NCBI RefSeq assembly: GCF_000264905.1
Contig: NW_006763135.1
Span: forward strand, 512,931-576,930
DNA: 64,000 bases
Origin: Stereum hirsutum FP-91666 SS1
Lineage: Eukaryota > Basidiomycota > Agaricomycetes > Russulales > Stereaceae
Direction: 5' to 3'
Part shown: in pieces, positions 51,586 through 63,534 of the stretch
How the letters are laid out: every line of letters begins with the position of its first letter
How positions within the stretch are numbered: position 1 is the first letter of the stretch
The notes under the pieces: model-generated
The model's database searches: none
The model's input: the letters and a program-made list of their open reading frames with translations, nothing else
What the model was told of the DNA's origin: nothing
Program-made: the position numbers and the translations under genes

Positions 51586-53071
51586 ATGTCTTCCAGGGAA
51601 ATCAGGAGCCCAGTAAGAAATTTAACTTGTATGATATTCAGTTTTGGAGCTGAATAGCCGATTTATCACAGGAACTCGATCTTAGTACGATCCCAGACCT
51701 ATCAGGCAAGGTCGCGATCGTCACTGGGGCATAGTATGTTTCATTTTTACCATCCTTTGACTTTCGTAGCATTGAACACGAAATTTCTATTCACTTCCAG
51801 CGACCCAAACTCCATCGGCTACAATGTCGTTGAACAACTTGCACTCAAAGGGGCCAAAGTCTTTATCGGCGCCCGTAGTCTCGAGAAGGCCGGAGGGGCC
51901 GTATCCGCACTACAGAAGGCCCACCCTTCGATTCCAGCAGAGAACCTACAGCCTTTAGTCACGGACCTCAACGATCTGAAGCAGGTTCAGTCTGTAGCTC
52001 AGTCCTTCGCCAAGGAACAACCAAGGCTCGATATTGTGGTCAACAATGCCGGACTGTACGTCGTATTCTCTCCCTGAAAATATCCTCTGGAACGAGAAAG
52101 CTGACTGGGAGGCGCACGAAAGGTTGGCGCGCCCTCTGGATAAGAATGAACACGGGATTTCTGTCTCCTTCAACACGAAGTACGTTCATTCGTTTTAGGA
52201 ATGTGTTGGTACTGATTGCCTTCTTCATTCGCATCTTTAGCCATTTGGGACCCTTCCTCTTTACCCTCGAATTACTTCCCCTTTTGAAGAAGACCGCAGC
52301 ATCAAACCCTGGTGTGCGGATCGTCAACGTAGGCGCTCAGTCATTTGCTACCATTCGAGTGGGATATTGACATCGAACGTTCCACGTCTTGAATGGCAGC
52401 TTTCGTCGACTACCCACGTCCTCGTGCCGAGTGGATTCAAGTTCGACACGGTTGAATCATTCAACGCCGAACTCGGAGGAACTGAAGATTTCAACTCCAA
52501 CCTCGCCCGATACGGTTCGTCTTCATCCGCATCAATACCTCTGCTTGTTCTGTACTGACGGTCACACCACTCTTGTACACCAAACTCCTCATTGTTCTTC
52601 ATATCAGGTCTGTCGAAGCTAGCAAACATCCTGTTCACCAAGGAACTTCAAAAGCGATTCGACGCCGAGGGTGTTCCGGCTGTGGCCATCTCTCTCCACC
52701 CCGGTGGTGTGAGGACCCGTACGTCTCTTCATTCTACGACTTTACATCTAATAGTATGCTGACACCATGTTACGTCCCAATCATTTCTATTCGCCCCTCG
52801 ACATACAGCCGGCTCTATCAATTTCGTCGGGCCTGCCAATCTAGCCATGCTCGACGGTGCCATGACTCCCCTGCAAGGTGCCTTGACGCCTATCTTCGCC
52901 GCCGCGAGCCCCGAAGTCTGGGTGAAAAAGAGCGAATACGGTGGCAAGCATCTGATGCCGTACGGTGTCGTTTCGGAGGACGTACTCAGCGAGAACGCGA
53001 AGGATGAGGCTTTGGCTAGTACTCTATGGGCGACGAGCGAGAAAGCGATTGCGGACGTTTTGGCGAAGTGA
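51586..53071 (+). CDS. short-chain dehydrogenase/reductase (SDR)
   Basis: The first exon is tiny (MSSREIRSP from 51586). The second brings [12 protein letters not shown], the beginning of the NAD(P)-binding TGxxxGxG loop, completed in the next exon as [20 protein letters not shown]. Then come [21 protein letters not shown] (the NNAG motif), [18 protein letters not shown] (the N of the catalytic tetrad region) and [13 protein letters not shown] joins LSKLANILF across an intron, giving the catalytic Tyr-x-x-x-Lys. The end is [22 protein letters not shown] and a final helix to the stop at 53071. The fold is the WW-oxidoreductase/retinol-dehydrogenase-like classical SDR. The substrate is unknown. 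All catalytic residues are present. It is divergent from GMC copy 2, which suggests a link to alcohol/aldehyde metabolism. Confidence 0.9.
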
Positions 53072-54418
53072 TACGCATACGAGTGCAGGTCTCCACATTC
53101 GAGGGAGTAGGGAGTAGTCGAATGATCATGTATCATTTAGTATGTTATAACATAAATGCAGCTACCATGGGGATCGGTCTAGTTATCACTGAAAAAGAGT
53201 TTGTAGTAGAATGCGTTGGAATGAAGTGGCTCTTATGATTATAGGGTAGCGCTAACAGACTGCGTCGAACTGATGAGGCGTTCGTAACGTCGTATCTGCT
53301 GGTCGACAATTCTTGGATTGAAGGTTCAAATTTCAAAAAGAAAGAGTTCTTCAGATAACAACATTGCATTCAAATAGGCACATGCCTCACGTGCACGGCT
53401 TCAAGAAGACAACCATCTCTTCTCGCGGGCGGCGGAAGTCCAAGGCTTCAACTGCATCCTCTAAGCTCTTGCCTCCTCCCACCACTCGCGCCCACCCTTC
53501 ATCTCCGCAAGCAATATCTTGCTCGGATGCGACATGCACATACATGCTAGCAGAAAATGGAACTCCGGTAAGCTCTTCCGGAACGAGCGTGCTATCGATG
53601 TCTCTTGCATGGATATCTAAGTTCTTCCTAGTCGAGAGGATCGTCGCCCTTTGCGCGAGTGTACGGAACCGTCCACAGCACCCGAATGGTAGATCATTGG
53701 GTGATTCGCTTCAGTTCATCACACGTGGGCTCAGGTCGTGGACCTAAACAGGACCAGGGCCGGACCAATCACTGGCAAAGGATCCTGTCTACAGCTGCGT
53801 ATGCGATATCTACCTGACAATTTCCCAGATGGTCCTCAGAGGGTCCGGGTCGTGTTCTGTCGTTGAAGAACGACCTGTATTTGCTCAGCACGCTGTTAAT
53901 CCCACAAGCAGTTTGAACGATAAATATAGAACTTCCGAGTCAGTGCCGCTCTGGTTTGTGGGCACGGTCATGATCAATGCCAACCAAATGGCAACTAGCG
54001 CACTTGGATTTAGATGCATCCAATGATCGCAGACGCGCTATATGGCTCGAGGATCTAAGACTGATACAAAACAAGTGTATGAACAGCGTCGAAGGTCGAA
54101 GCAGGAGAAAGGACTCAGAGAAGTCCAGCAAAAAGCGCGATATTCATTTTAGCTGACCCCCAGAACACGATCACGTGAGCGGAGGTAACGAAATGAGTTG
54201 TTGGTGCCCGTGCCGAAATATTTGCCAGGTGTTTGGCCAACAGCTTACGCTGGGGTACAAAACGCGGACGTCCTACGTTTCATTCCGCCCCACGATCACG
54301 ACCTCCTCCGACGTTCGACCTCGTTCCGTTTGTCTGTCTCTCGGATTCGAAGGTCTGACGCTCTAACGCGCCTACCTACGCCACACCGACGCTCTCTACA
54401 CAAAAAAAGAAATACCAT
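53072..54418. other. intergenic, no gene seen
   Basis: Open frames such as 53364-53747 (+) have no domain or splice support. The last 200 bp is C/T-rich, as in promoters of the following gene. Confidence 0.45.
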
Positions 54419-57400
54419 ATGATCACTCCTCTCATCCCCACGCTTGCTCTCTCCCTACTCTCTCTTTTCTGCTCCGCTTTTGTTGTTCTTCGCATTGTGA
54501 TCCCTATCCTTCCTCCTCATCCTTTCAGCAGACGGGTTTCGCCAGTGAGTTCAATCATTTATCAACTGCATAGTCACGTATTTCGTCTGACGAATTGCAG
54601 TCGGAGTTCGGTCTTCCCAACTTCCGCCCTCTCTCTGCCGCAGACAAGAGTCATGTTTGGCTCGCGCTATGCGACATGGCTGCTTTGACCGTCTTCGTCT
54701 GGGAAGCCATCGCAGAGAAAGTGGGTGGACCGTCCGACTTCGACATCGCCTCCGACCCTCTCGCATCAGCCCGACTCTGGTTCGCCATGACCCTTCATCC
54801 AACTTGTCTCCTCGTCGTATCTGCCAACACCCTTCTCCATGTTCGGATGGCCCTTCCCGTTTCATTCGGTAGAAAACACTGGATGTTATGGGGCCCTTTG
54901 GTTATCCTCGTCATCACTTCAACCTCAATCGCTGCCGTACTGGCTGGCTCCGGTGTGACCACCCTCTTCGTCGGTTACGTCGCGTACTCCTCTACCATCG
55001 CTGGTCTAAGCACCACTGCTTTCCTCTCTCTCGTTGCCACCCTGCTGTTCATCAAGCGCAACTTGAGCGTCACCGTAGAGGACAACTCGTGGCCACCGGT
55101 CAAGAACGGCGAACAGGAAAAGGCGCCCCGTAGATCATTCGCCACTGAGGACGTCGACAGGATTAGGGAGGGCGCGTCTTGGCTTACCTCTCACCCAAGC
55201 GATTATCACGAGTCTCTTTCTGCATTTTCTTTCTCTTCGCACCACAGTCACGTCCAACATCCCGCCCTGGCCTCTCAACCTTCCATCCCGGCCAAGTCGT
55301 CGTACTGGTTCAACCCTGGCACTCCCGTAAACGGCGTCGCCCGCCAGGAATCCATTCCTCCTGTTCCTCCGCTCCCACCTTCTTATAAGACCAACGCTTC
55401 GCCAACATCCCCAGACTTCGGTATAGATGCCGATCCTTTTTACCGGGCAGAATCTCCTCATGCTGCTCGAGCTCGTATCGGCTCTCAAAGTTCATGGTTA
55501 TCTTCGAGTTCCGGGACTCGTGAGACGCTCTCTGCTTGGTCTTACCCCACCACGCACCATACGCACCACGACTCGCACATGATGGCTGCCGTTGCGTCCA
55601 CTCAAGATCTTAATCAAGAACTATTACACACTCGCCCTAATACTCCGGCGCTGTCGGGTGCTCAAGTCCTTGGCGGATACGGATATTCTCCCTCCAATGC
55701 TGATCAGGAAAAGGGTCTCTCGTCTTTCTCAGACGTTGTCCCCACCGATGTCAACATCTCCATCGGACGTATCGTTGGTTGGCTTGCCATCATCTTGGTT
55801 CCATGGGTAGGTTTCTTCTTCAACTCTCAAGTTCAACAGCTATTCACTCTATGTTTATAGGCACTTTCCCTCCCTTTCTTCCTCGCTGCCTCTCCCGCCC
55901 ACCCGATGACCAGCCAGGCCTTTCCTCTTCTCTTGGCCATCAGCGTTACGAGCTCGTCACCCATCCTTGCTCTCAACATCCTCCTTCGCTCTCCTATCCC
56001 GATCCCCACCACCCTGTTCCCAACTCGTCGGAAACAACCTCCTTCCATCATTGGTCGCTCCCCGTCTCCTCTCAGTACTCTTCGCACGCCAGCTACATCT
56101 TCGACTGACTTAAAACGCAGCATCAGCGCCACTATCGTTGAAGGTCGTCGTAGCACCGATGTCTGGATTGACAAAGGCGAAGCCGTCGCGGGCAGAGGTC
56201 GTATTGGACGCGCCATGGGCATGCTGGTCCCCACTCCTAAACTCGCAGTCCTACCTCCCGATGGCTCCCAGTACCAGAACTCAAGCCCCATAACGCCCCC
56301 TCTTCCGATTCAGGACCCGGCGAGAGCGGGAAATCTATTACCTACTCCTCAGAGTTCCTGTAGTGCAGAGGTGGGAAGGAAGTACGGAAGGGCGAGGAAG
56401 GAATCGAGGCATTCGTCACATCTGTCCTCGGATATGTCGCACATGAAGATTATGGTCGCTCAAAGACACTGCTCCGCCGTCGCCACCACCATTCTTGTTC
56501 CTCCTTTGCCTGGGAAGGCCCCTTCGGCCGCCGGAGTCTCGACTGGTGTTTCATCTACTCCTAAAGGTCGCATTAATCATCACCTTCGCAGTCGCTCTGC
56601 TTCCTCGGTGGAGAGACCTCGGTTCCCTATGACACCTCCCCCATCTTCGCCCCTTCCTCCTACTCCTCCCAGCAAGGTTAAGCCTGGAGCTGCAGGTACC
56701 ATAATCGAGAACGACATGTCCGAGTTCAGCTTTGGGCCCGTTTGTAACGATGATTTGAAGGAGATCGACGCGCTTTCCGCCGGCCTACTGCCACTACTCG
56801 TCCCTGGTCTCAAACTGGGTCCGGATATGAGGGTGAAAGATACAGAGTGGTCTTCGTCTCCTGGAACATGGAGCAAGAGCGCTGCGGCGAAGAACGCCGC
56901 GAGGATGAGCAAGAATAAGCTCAGTTCGAAGGAAGACGAGGAGTTTGGATTCGCCAGTGGGGCGGACTTTTCGTCGCCACAGTTCCATTCCACGCCGACG
57001 AGCAAGGCTGGTGCAAGATCCCGGAAGAGTTCAGGCCATAAGAAGGGAAATTTCAGTTTGCCGAGGTTCGTTCTTTCGTTCTGTATTGGTGGTTTCCTCT
57101 TCCGAATTATTAACGTAATACGTGAACTTGTTTAGCTTGTCACTTGGGAAGGATGGCTTCCATTCTCTTTCTTTCTGGAGGAACGATACGAACGACGCTC
57201 TGGAGTTGAGGGCGCACGAGGCTCTTTTCTCTCAACGCAAGGCCAACGTCCCTCACACGTTCAAGACTACGGGAAATAGGCCTCATACTGTCATTGGTGA
57301 ACTCGACATCACTCCTGAAGCCTCTCCCGAACCCGTTCACCCCCAAAACACGTACGAGCCCCGCGTCGCCAAGGACCAGTATCTCAATCCCGCCGGCACC

Positions 57401-58309
57401 CTCGCACCATCCGATAAACGCTCCAGCGTCCAGTCCAATCCTCGTTCCTCCATCTTGACGTTGATCGCTGCGCTCGAGCAGCCGTATGGTCCTGTTTCGT
57501 CTGCCGCCTCCGATGCTACATTATTCGATTTCGATGGGGAGGATGGGCCACTAGCGGAGAGTACGCCACCTCAGCACAAGCGCAAAAGCACCGCTTCGTC
57601 GCAAATGTCGAAGAGCGCGAAGGCTAGTCGTCGTTCGGGCATCATATACATCAAGTCCAACGGAGACGACGCTTACTCCCCTTCCAACGCCGACCCTAAT
57701 GCCAGTATCCTCGCCCCTCAAGATGAAGCCCCCGCATCTTCTGAAAGATCACCTTACTGGTCCACGCGGACTGTACGACCGCTCGTGCTCAAGTCTGGCA
57801 AGAAGTCCTCGATCTCAACTAAGACCGCGACCAATTCCACTACCCTCTCGTCTCTAGGTTCTCCATTGCCCGGCTCTGATTCTCACGCGGATTCCCACGT
57901 CAAGGGGGGCCTCCGCCCACTGTCGCTCTTGCAAGACCGCAACAAGAGTAGCGCAGACCGGACCGCCCCAATCCCCGCCGACATTACCACAGGAGCGAAG
58001 GTTGACACTCGTTCGTCTGCTCTCGGGAAGAGTAAACGGCAGTCTCATTCGAAGAAGGGCCGAGTGACAGAGGAGGTGGAAAGTAGGGCTTCGAAGGGAA
58101 AGAAAGATGAAAACAGTGATGTCAGCGGGAGCTTAGCGAGGGATGGGTCCTCGTCGAAGAAGGGCCACCGGAAGCTGCGTTCGCTGAAGCTGATGAGGTC
58201 GGATACAACGAAGGAAAGAGAAAAGCTGAGAGAGAGGGAGATATTGCCGGATGTGGTTGTGAGGCCTCCCAGTACGTTCATACAGCCTGAGTGGGCAAAG
58301 GGGTGGTAG
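54419..58309 (+). CDS. multi-pass membrane protein with long disordered tail, function unknown
   Basis: Four main exons: 54419-54542, about 54601-55804, about 55861-57064 and about 57136-58309. The N-terminal third is a membrane domain: a first helix (LIPTLALSLLSLFCSAFVVL), then MAALTVFVWEAIAEKVG, LWFAMTLHPTCLLVVSANTL, WMLWGPLVILVITSTSIAAV and further helices to ATLLFIKRNL. After a Ser/Pro-rich loop come two more helices (IGRIVGWLAIILVPW and FPLLLAISVTSSSPILALNI). The remaining roughly 750 residues are Ser-, Pro- and Lys-rich and lack a recognisable domain, apart from short ordered patches (PHTVIGELDITPE, GIIYIKSNGDDAY). The end is VVVRPPSTFIQPEWAKGW. The tail suggests a cytosolic regulatory region. 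I do not recognise the family. The long frames that overlap between exons share one strand and join with GT-AG introns, so a single gene of about 1,230 residues is favoured. Confidence 0.8.
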
Positions 58310-59165
58310 GTGAGTCACTATAAAATGGTCTGGTGGTGAGTGTGGTTCATGCGGACTGGACTCTGCGATTTTGTTCATGACTCTTCTCTGCATTTGTGTT
58401 TATATACTCAGCTTTCGTCTCACGACCCTCACGGACTTTCATTGCTTATATCATCGCTTTCTCTTGTCACGACACGCTTCCATCGCTTTGATAGCCCGCT
58501 CAGCTTTCGTTGTCGATATGTCCTTTTTGCTCCACACTATCTTCCCTACCTGTAGCATACTTAGTTCGTCAATATTCCATTTTTCTTAGACTTTCCTTGT
58601 CAATATCCGAACCGGTCTCACCACTTGTAGCATAATTGCACGCGTTCCCATTTGGTCCTTGCATTGTTCGATTTCTGCTTATATCTTGACGTCTTCGCTT
58701 TCACTTTGTTTTGATTTTTTCTCCTCATCATGACCCCTGCTATCACACGTTCGTATGTCGCTTTCATGCCTTGTCGCCACGCTCTACTACACGCACATGA
58801 TGTTCATTCCTCTTGGTCTCATGCATTCCCACGATTTCCGGCTCTTTCAATATCACTGCTTGTCCTTTGCGTTCGCCGTACGACTCGGCAATCCTACACA
58901 TTCGTCCTTAACTTGCACCATTGGTCAATTTGATGGACTTCATTGGCCTCCAATTGTGCGGGGGTTGCGATGTTCGAGTAGGCATGCGACCTAAACTTGC
59001 AAGTCGCAGCGAGACGCTTTCGGAACTTGGATGCAAGACAGATGGACATATAATTCGAAAGAGTGAAGCGAGCACCATACGTCTAGTATATCCATGATAT
59101 CATGTCAAGTACTAGTGGCATACATGGGTGGCATCGCAGGCGGGTCTTTTGTCTGACAAGGCCTG
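58310..59165. other. 3' intergenic region, pyrimidine-rich
   Basis: Lies between the ends of two convergent genes. The plus strand is rich in C and T from 58380 to 58740. No gene supported. Confidence 0.5.
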
Positions 59166-60814
59166 TCACTCGCTACGCACTTCCGGGTTGAAAACCTCGT
59201 CGGACAGAGCCAACAGAAGCATATTGATGACTTGGATGGACGGATATGTGAAAGTGAAATGATACAGTAATGTATGCGAAACACTCACGCTGTTCGGCGG
59301 CAACGGATTGTCCTTTGTACCACTCCACATTGTCTTCCTCGGCCATATCATCCTCGTAGGCGTATGTCTCCTCCTCTGCTCTCTTCACGATATGTGTGAG
59401 TTCGGAAATAGCTAATACAGTATCAAGTCAGATGTCACTTCATGAACTTATACGAAGCGCTCAAACGTACTAGGGTCATTATGTTCCAGCATATTCGCAG
59501 CTTCCCAAATTTTGAATTGCGCTCGAACCTCTCTCGTAATCCTCTAGAGAAACTAGATCGTTCAACCGTATGGCAATGTGAACAATCGTGAGGTTCTTCA
59601 CCTCAGTGGTGTGAAACAACTGCACTGCTTGCGTCATACTATAAAGTCGGTGGTCGGTACTAAGTTTTCCGTCCTGCGCCAGCAGATGGCCTAAAGATGC
59701 ACTGAACAAACCTGGAAATATTAGGCGTCTTGTTCGGGACGGTAATGAGCAAGTAGTTTAAGCCACACTCACCGCGTGAGACACTCCTGAATAAATTGGC
59801 AGTCGGGTTCAGTGAGACTGTTTTGATGCTGCCTCAAGAATGCTTCGAAATGAATGAAGACTGGGCCATCTTCGGGATAATGTGGCCCGAAAGACAACTG
59901 GATCCATCTAGCTCTGAGCATAAGTGGTTTGCTGACTAACGAGAGGGTGATGACTTCGAGGACCGGTCTATTGTTCACTGCAACACGAAGGTGAATGCTG
60001 ACCAGCAGCAACAAATAATATACCTACCTTCAGATTGTGTGTTCATGGTGGATGTCGTTGATTCTCCGGGCTGCGGATGCGCTGGATAGCTTGCGACTGA
60101 TCGATTAATGGTAAATGAAAACGATTACAGGGGGGTATCCAAGCACTAACATGATATCTCGTCCAATCGCGAGATCACGGCTTGTTTCAGCGTCATTTCA
60201 GAGTCTATTTTGACGGTCATTGACCATGAAACAATGTTCCACTTACGTGCTCCAAGTTGATTAGCTGCTTGAAGAGACATTGCAGTTAAGGCTAAGTATT
60301 GTACTGTGGAAAATTGATAACATGCTCTCACTATTTATTTTCGACTGCTCCTCTACAGGCGTTCGAGAAGTCAAAGTCTACAATCAGGCAGACCATCGGC
60401 GAATAAGAAATCAAGACAAACGCAATAGAGAGTTCACTCGCCTTCACCATTTGCAAAAGCTGCTCTGTCAGATGGCGATACTTGCGTGCCTCTATGTTGG
60501 CATCAGAACCAACCTTCGCGGCTATGGCTCGCTTGGAATCCTGGACGCTAGGGACGTTGTCAAACTCAATGGAAATTGAATGCAGAGAAGGCTGACCTTT
60601 TCAGAAGCTCGGCGACCTGCGGTCGGGTTGGGAGATCTAGTGTGGATCTACATCCTGTGGCGCTCGCTAACACTTCTAACATCTCTTTGAAGGACACATC
60701 GCCTTTCTGCTTCTGTCCAGCCGTCGTGATGCCTCGCAATAAATGCACGAGCCGCAAACCGCGGAGATTGGTCGAAAAGTCGGCTGAAATGAAGCGATGA
60801 ATAGCTGGGGACAT
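59166..60814 (-). CDS. uncharacterised multi-exon fungal protein
   Basis: About ten short exons read consistently on the minus strand. The proposed start MSPAIHRFISADFSTNLRGL lies at 60814 (an in-frame ATG at 60859 adds 15 residues). Later pieces are SFKEMLEVLASATGCRST, then VPSVQDSKRAIAAKVGSDAN, REYRHLTEQLLQMVK-like helices, LTAMSLQAANQLGA and VLEVITLSLVSKPLMLRARW. Then come LSFGPHYPEDGPVFIHFEAF, SLGHLLAQDGKLSTDHRLYS and VKNLTIVHIAIRLNDLVSLE. Near the end is an acidic segment (EEETYAYEDDMAEEDNVEWY). The last exon, joined by GTGAGT...CCAAG, ends INMLLLALSDEVFNPEVRSE. The protein is mostly helical and soluble, with no signal peptide. The alpha-helical make-up recalls repeat or scaffold proteins, but no family is recognised. 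Confidence 0.6.
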
Positions 60815-62706
60815 GACTGGGGGGAGGGGTCGGTGAGGGATCACACTGGTGGCCTGCAAGTAGAAGAACCCACAACCCTGAGAAGGATGTCAGCAATCCG
60901 GTGCCATAGCGCAAGAAATGCGTGTACTCACAACGTCATCACTGGGCTCAAATGATAATACAAGGACTTACAGTTTTTTTTCACCAGGTCAGCGGCCCAG
61001 ATAGTGCGGGAAGATAGACCCCTCCATATGTCTTTGATATAGCCTGATCAAGGGACAAGGGCTCATCGTTCGTGCCGCTTCTAATGCTTCTATATTACGG
61101 AGTTCTTCAAGGCTATGCGTAGATTCATTCAACCGTGAAAGCAGACAAGGCTGAGACAAAGTAACATACTGGTGTAATGATGATGATTATTGTCCTCTTA
61201 TGTGAGACCAAAGCAGCGATTGTTCATCTAGATTAAATCTCAATCGGTTTGCTGACAGCGAAGAGGCTCTCCAATATAGCAAGCGTGTTAAGCTATGACC
61301 AGATATTGAAAGACTTCCCAGGATGATTGGTGATCAGCTGCCCGTAGGACTCGATAGGGCTTCCGCCACCTCTTCCTCTGGCCACGACCTGTCCTTCTCA
61401 GACCATCTCATCCCCGAGTTCAGGTTTGAGTCCGCTTTGGACAGTGGGCAACGATCAGAGCGAAAGCACCAGTAAAGATTACTGATCTCAAAACGAGATG
61501 CTGATGTGGGGTATACCCATAGTACGAAAAAGGAATAAATGAAGGGGCCGTGATATCTTGAGAGATGAGGTGTGGGACCTTGTGGGCGCACGTTTACGGC
61601 CCGATAAAATACCCGAATCATTACACGATGTCTCACGAGTAAACACCTATCTCTTTGCTGTTATATTTAGTCACCATATTCTATAAAGCTCGTATATAAC
61701 TCATAAGGCGGAGAGTAGGAATAAACAAGGAATAAATACCTGATAATGCCTCGTACCCTACCCTTCTACTACCTACTGGTAACGTCCGTTGGGGACCAAA
61801 GTTTGATGAATGATGGAAGCATGGAAGAATGCTCGACTCGATCCTTTTTGGCGGATGCTTCGTTTGGCTATAGATTTATACCGGTGAAATAGATTTTCTA
61901 AAAGTGTTGCAAGGGAAGTAGGAGCTGTTTGTTGTTCTTGACCATTGATCGGGACGAAACCGGAGCGCAGAGTCTGAAATCGCTCCGGAGTTTGTCAGTT
62001 TGATATCAGGGAGCACCGGAATTTCCCGGTTGTAAAATGCTTGTAACTTGTTCAATTTGTGTTCAATACTCTGTCGAGCGTTCACGGTGCAAATACTCGG
62101 GCCTTTCTCGCTAGTCGCTGGCCAGCGTTTGCGCACTGGTATTTCTGGCCTCGTAAGCGCGTGCAAAGCCACAATCAACGCCGAGCGCGGAGATCGAAAA
62201 ACGTGTACTGGTGACTCCCTCCGGGGATTAAATCACTGCCAGTGTCGGGCATCAGGTGGCCCATGTATGGGGAGATTGGGTCGGAAGGCAATCGCAGCAA
62301 GAAAGCGTAAGGTCACGTATTGTATCAAACCTTGACGGCTTTTCCTAAGAGGGTACAAAGGGAGCGTCCCCGTTGCTTCCCATACAATCACACCAATGTG
62401 AAGCTACAACCAAGTGGGTCGCGGTCATCGGCGCCCCCCATTGCTTGTGTACTTACTAGTGTTTGCAAGGTACGAAGTAAGCTTTGGTCTGGAACGAGTG
62501 TAGCAGCCAGACCAGTTCACATGTCGATTACGGAGCAGAAGCGGATCGAGTAGACCGTAGCTAGTTAGTAATAGATAAGTAAGAAGGACAACTGGAGAGC
62601 AAAGTAAACAAGAGCAATATGAAAAAGCAATACACAAAAGAAGGGTATGGACGGAAGAGTATTTGGGAGACTTCAACTCGATATGTAGGTAGAAGGGAAT
62701 AAGAAT
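60815..62706. other. intergenic, no gene seen
   Basis: Nearly 1.9 kb without convincing coding sequence. The part at about 61640-61760 is AT-rich with several TATA-like words. Open frames (61334-61636 -, 61876-62178 -, 62048-62335 +) are featureless. Confidence 0.45.
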
Positions 62707-63347
62707 TCAGGGATTGGGAATGGAGGGTAAACCTGCACAAACGTATCCGATAGTGCGTATGAAATGAGGTATAAGCTTGTACACACTCAGAACGATCTCC
62801 TTCCGTTTAATCAATCCCGATCGCAGTTTCCATCCACTCAAAGAGTCCAGGATTTTATGATACTGAGCTACAACTTCGTCAATTTTCGGACGTTTCGACG
62901 GATCCGCCTTCGTCATATCGCTGATCAAAGGGTAGATGAATTGGAACCCGAAATAATTCTATGATGTGGTCAATCCGTTCGTCAGACACCCCAGAAATTA
63001 TACGAGAAGGGATGGGACATACTTGATAGATATGCAGACGGATGAAATTGCCAAGGAAGTATATATCGGTCGCAAAGGGGTCGCAGGGTATATCCTGATT
63101 GGGACCATTGTGCTCTGGCGGAGACTTGTCGCCTGCCAGTTGTGGCAGCTCCAGTGGCGGGCCGTCCTCGGGGTTGTAGCGACGAGCGTGGCCATAATCA
63201 ATCCAGACGTAACGAGGAGGCCGTTGGGTACGAGTGTAGTGTTTGGCGTGGCGTTTATAATCACGGCTACGATTGTTAGCGATAGGGTGGAATGACTCAG
63301 GATACATGGCCGTTGGATCCATCATGAGGTTGTTGTATGTACAATCA
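62707..63347 (-). pseudogene. C-terminal part of a protein kinase, N-lobe missing
   Basis: The exon starting after a TCTCAG acceptor at 63347 opens with DCTYNNLMMDPTAMYPESFH, the part of the catalytic loop after HR(D), with the metal-binding Asn. Next come PPRYVWIDYGHARRYNPEDG, where DYG replaces DFG, and PCDPFATDIYFLGNFIRLHI as C-lobe helices. After an intron the final exon adds MTKADPSKRPKIDEVVAQYH, the DP..RP motif that closes a kinase domain, and the stop at 62707. The pattern fits a family of Agaricomycete kinases I have seen, where the missing half would hold the Lys and Glu of the ATP site. No such sequence is found upstream; transposon sequence begins within about 75 bp. The fragment is therefore probably inactive, or its first exons lie beyond the element outside this window. 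Confidence 0.72.
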
Positions 63348-63420
63348 CTGAGATCAGTTAGACAAGCCACTAGGTATAAAAGCGGTATGCTGACATCAGC
63401 ACTTCTGCACATCACTTAGT

Positions 63421-63461
63421 GACTTATCCGAGCTTACCGAACCCAGTAAGTCAGATAAGTC
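63421..63461. repeat. inverted repeat near the end of the transposon
   Basis: GACTTATCCGAGCTTAC (63421-63437) is followed, after an 8 bp spacer, by GTAAGTCAGATAAGTC (63446-63461). The second is close to the reverse complement of the first. Short repeated inverted motifs of this kind are usual near the ends of CACTA-like elements. A CACTTAG sequence at 63413-63419 may mark the tip. Confidence 0.6.
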
Positions 63462-63534
63462 AGAGGTGGTGGCCCATCTCCTCTTGATTATTGGGATATG
63501 GGATAAATTGGTGTTTATACGCTGGTAGTACAGT

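Noticed and set aside
53364..53747. Plus-strand open frame of 127 codons
   Set aside because: No recognisable domain, no supporting splice sites, and biased composition; not called as a gene.
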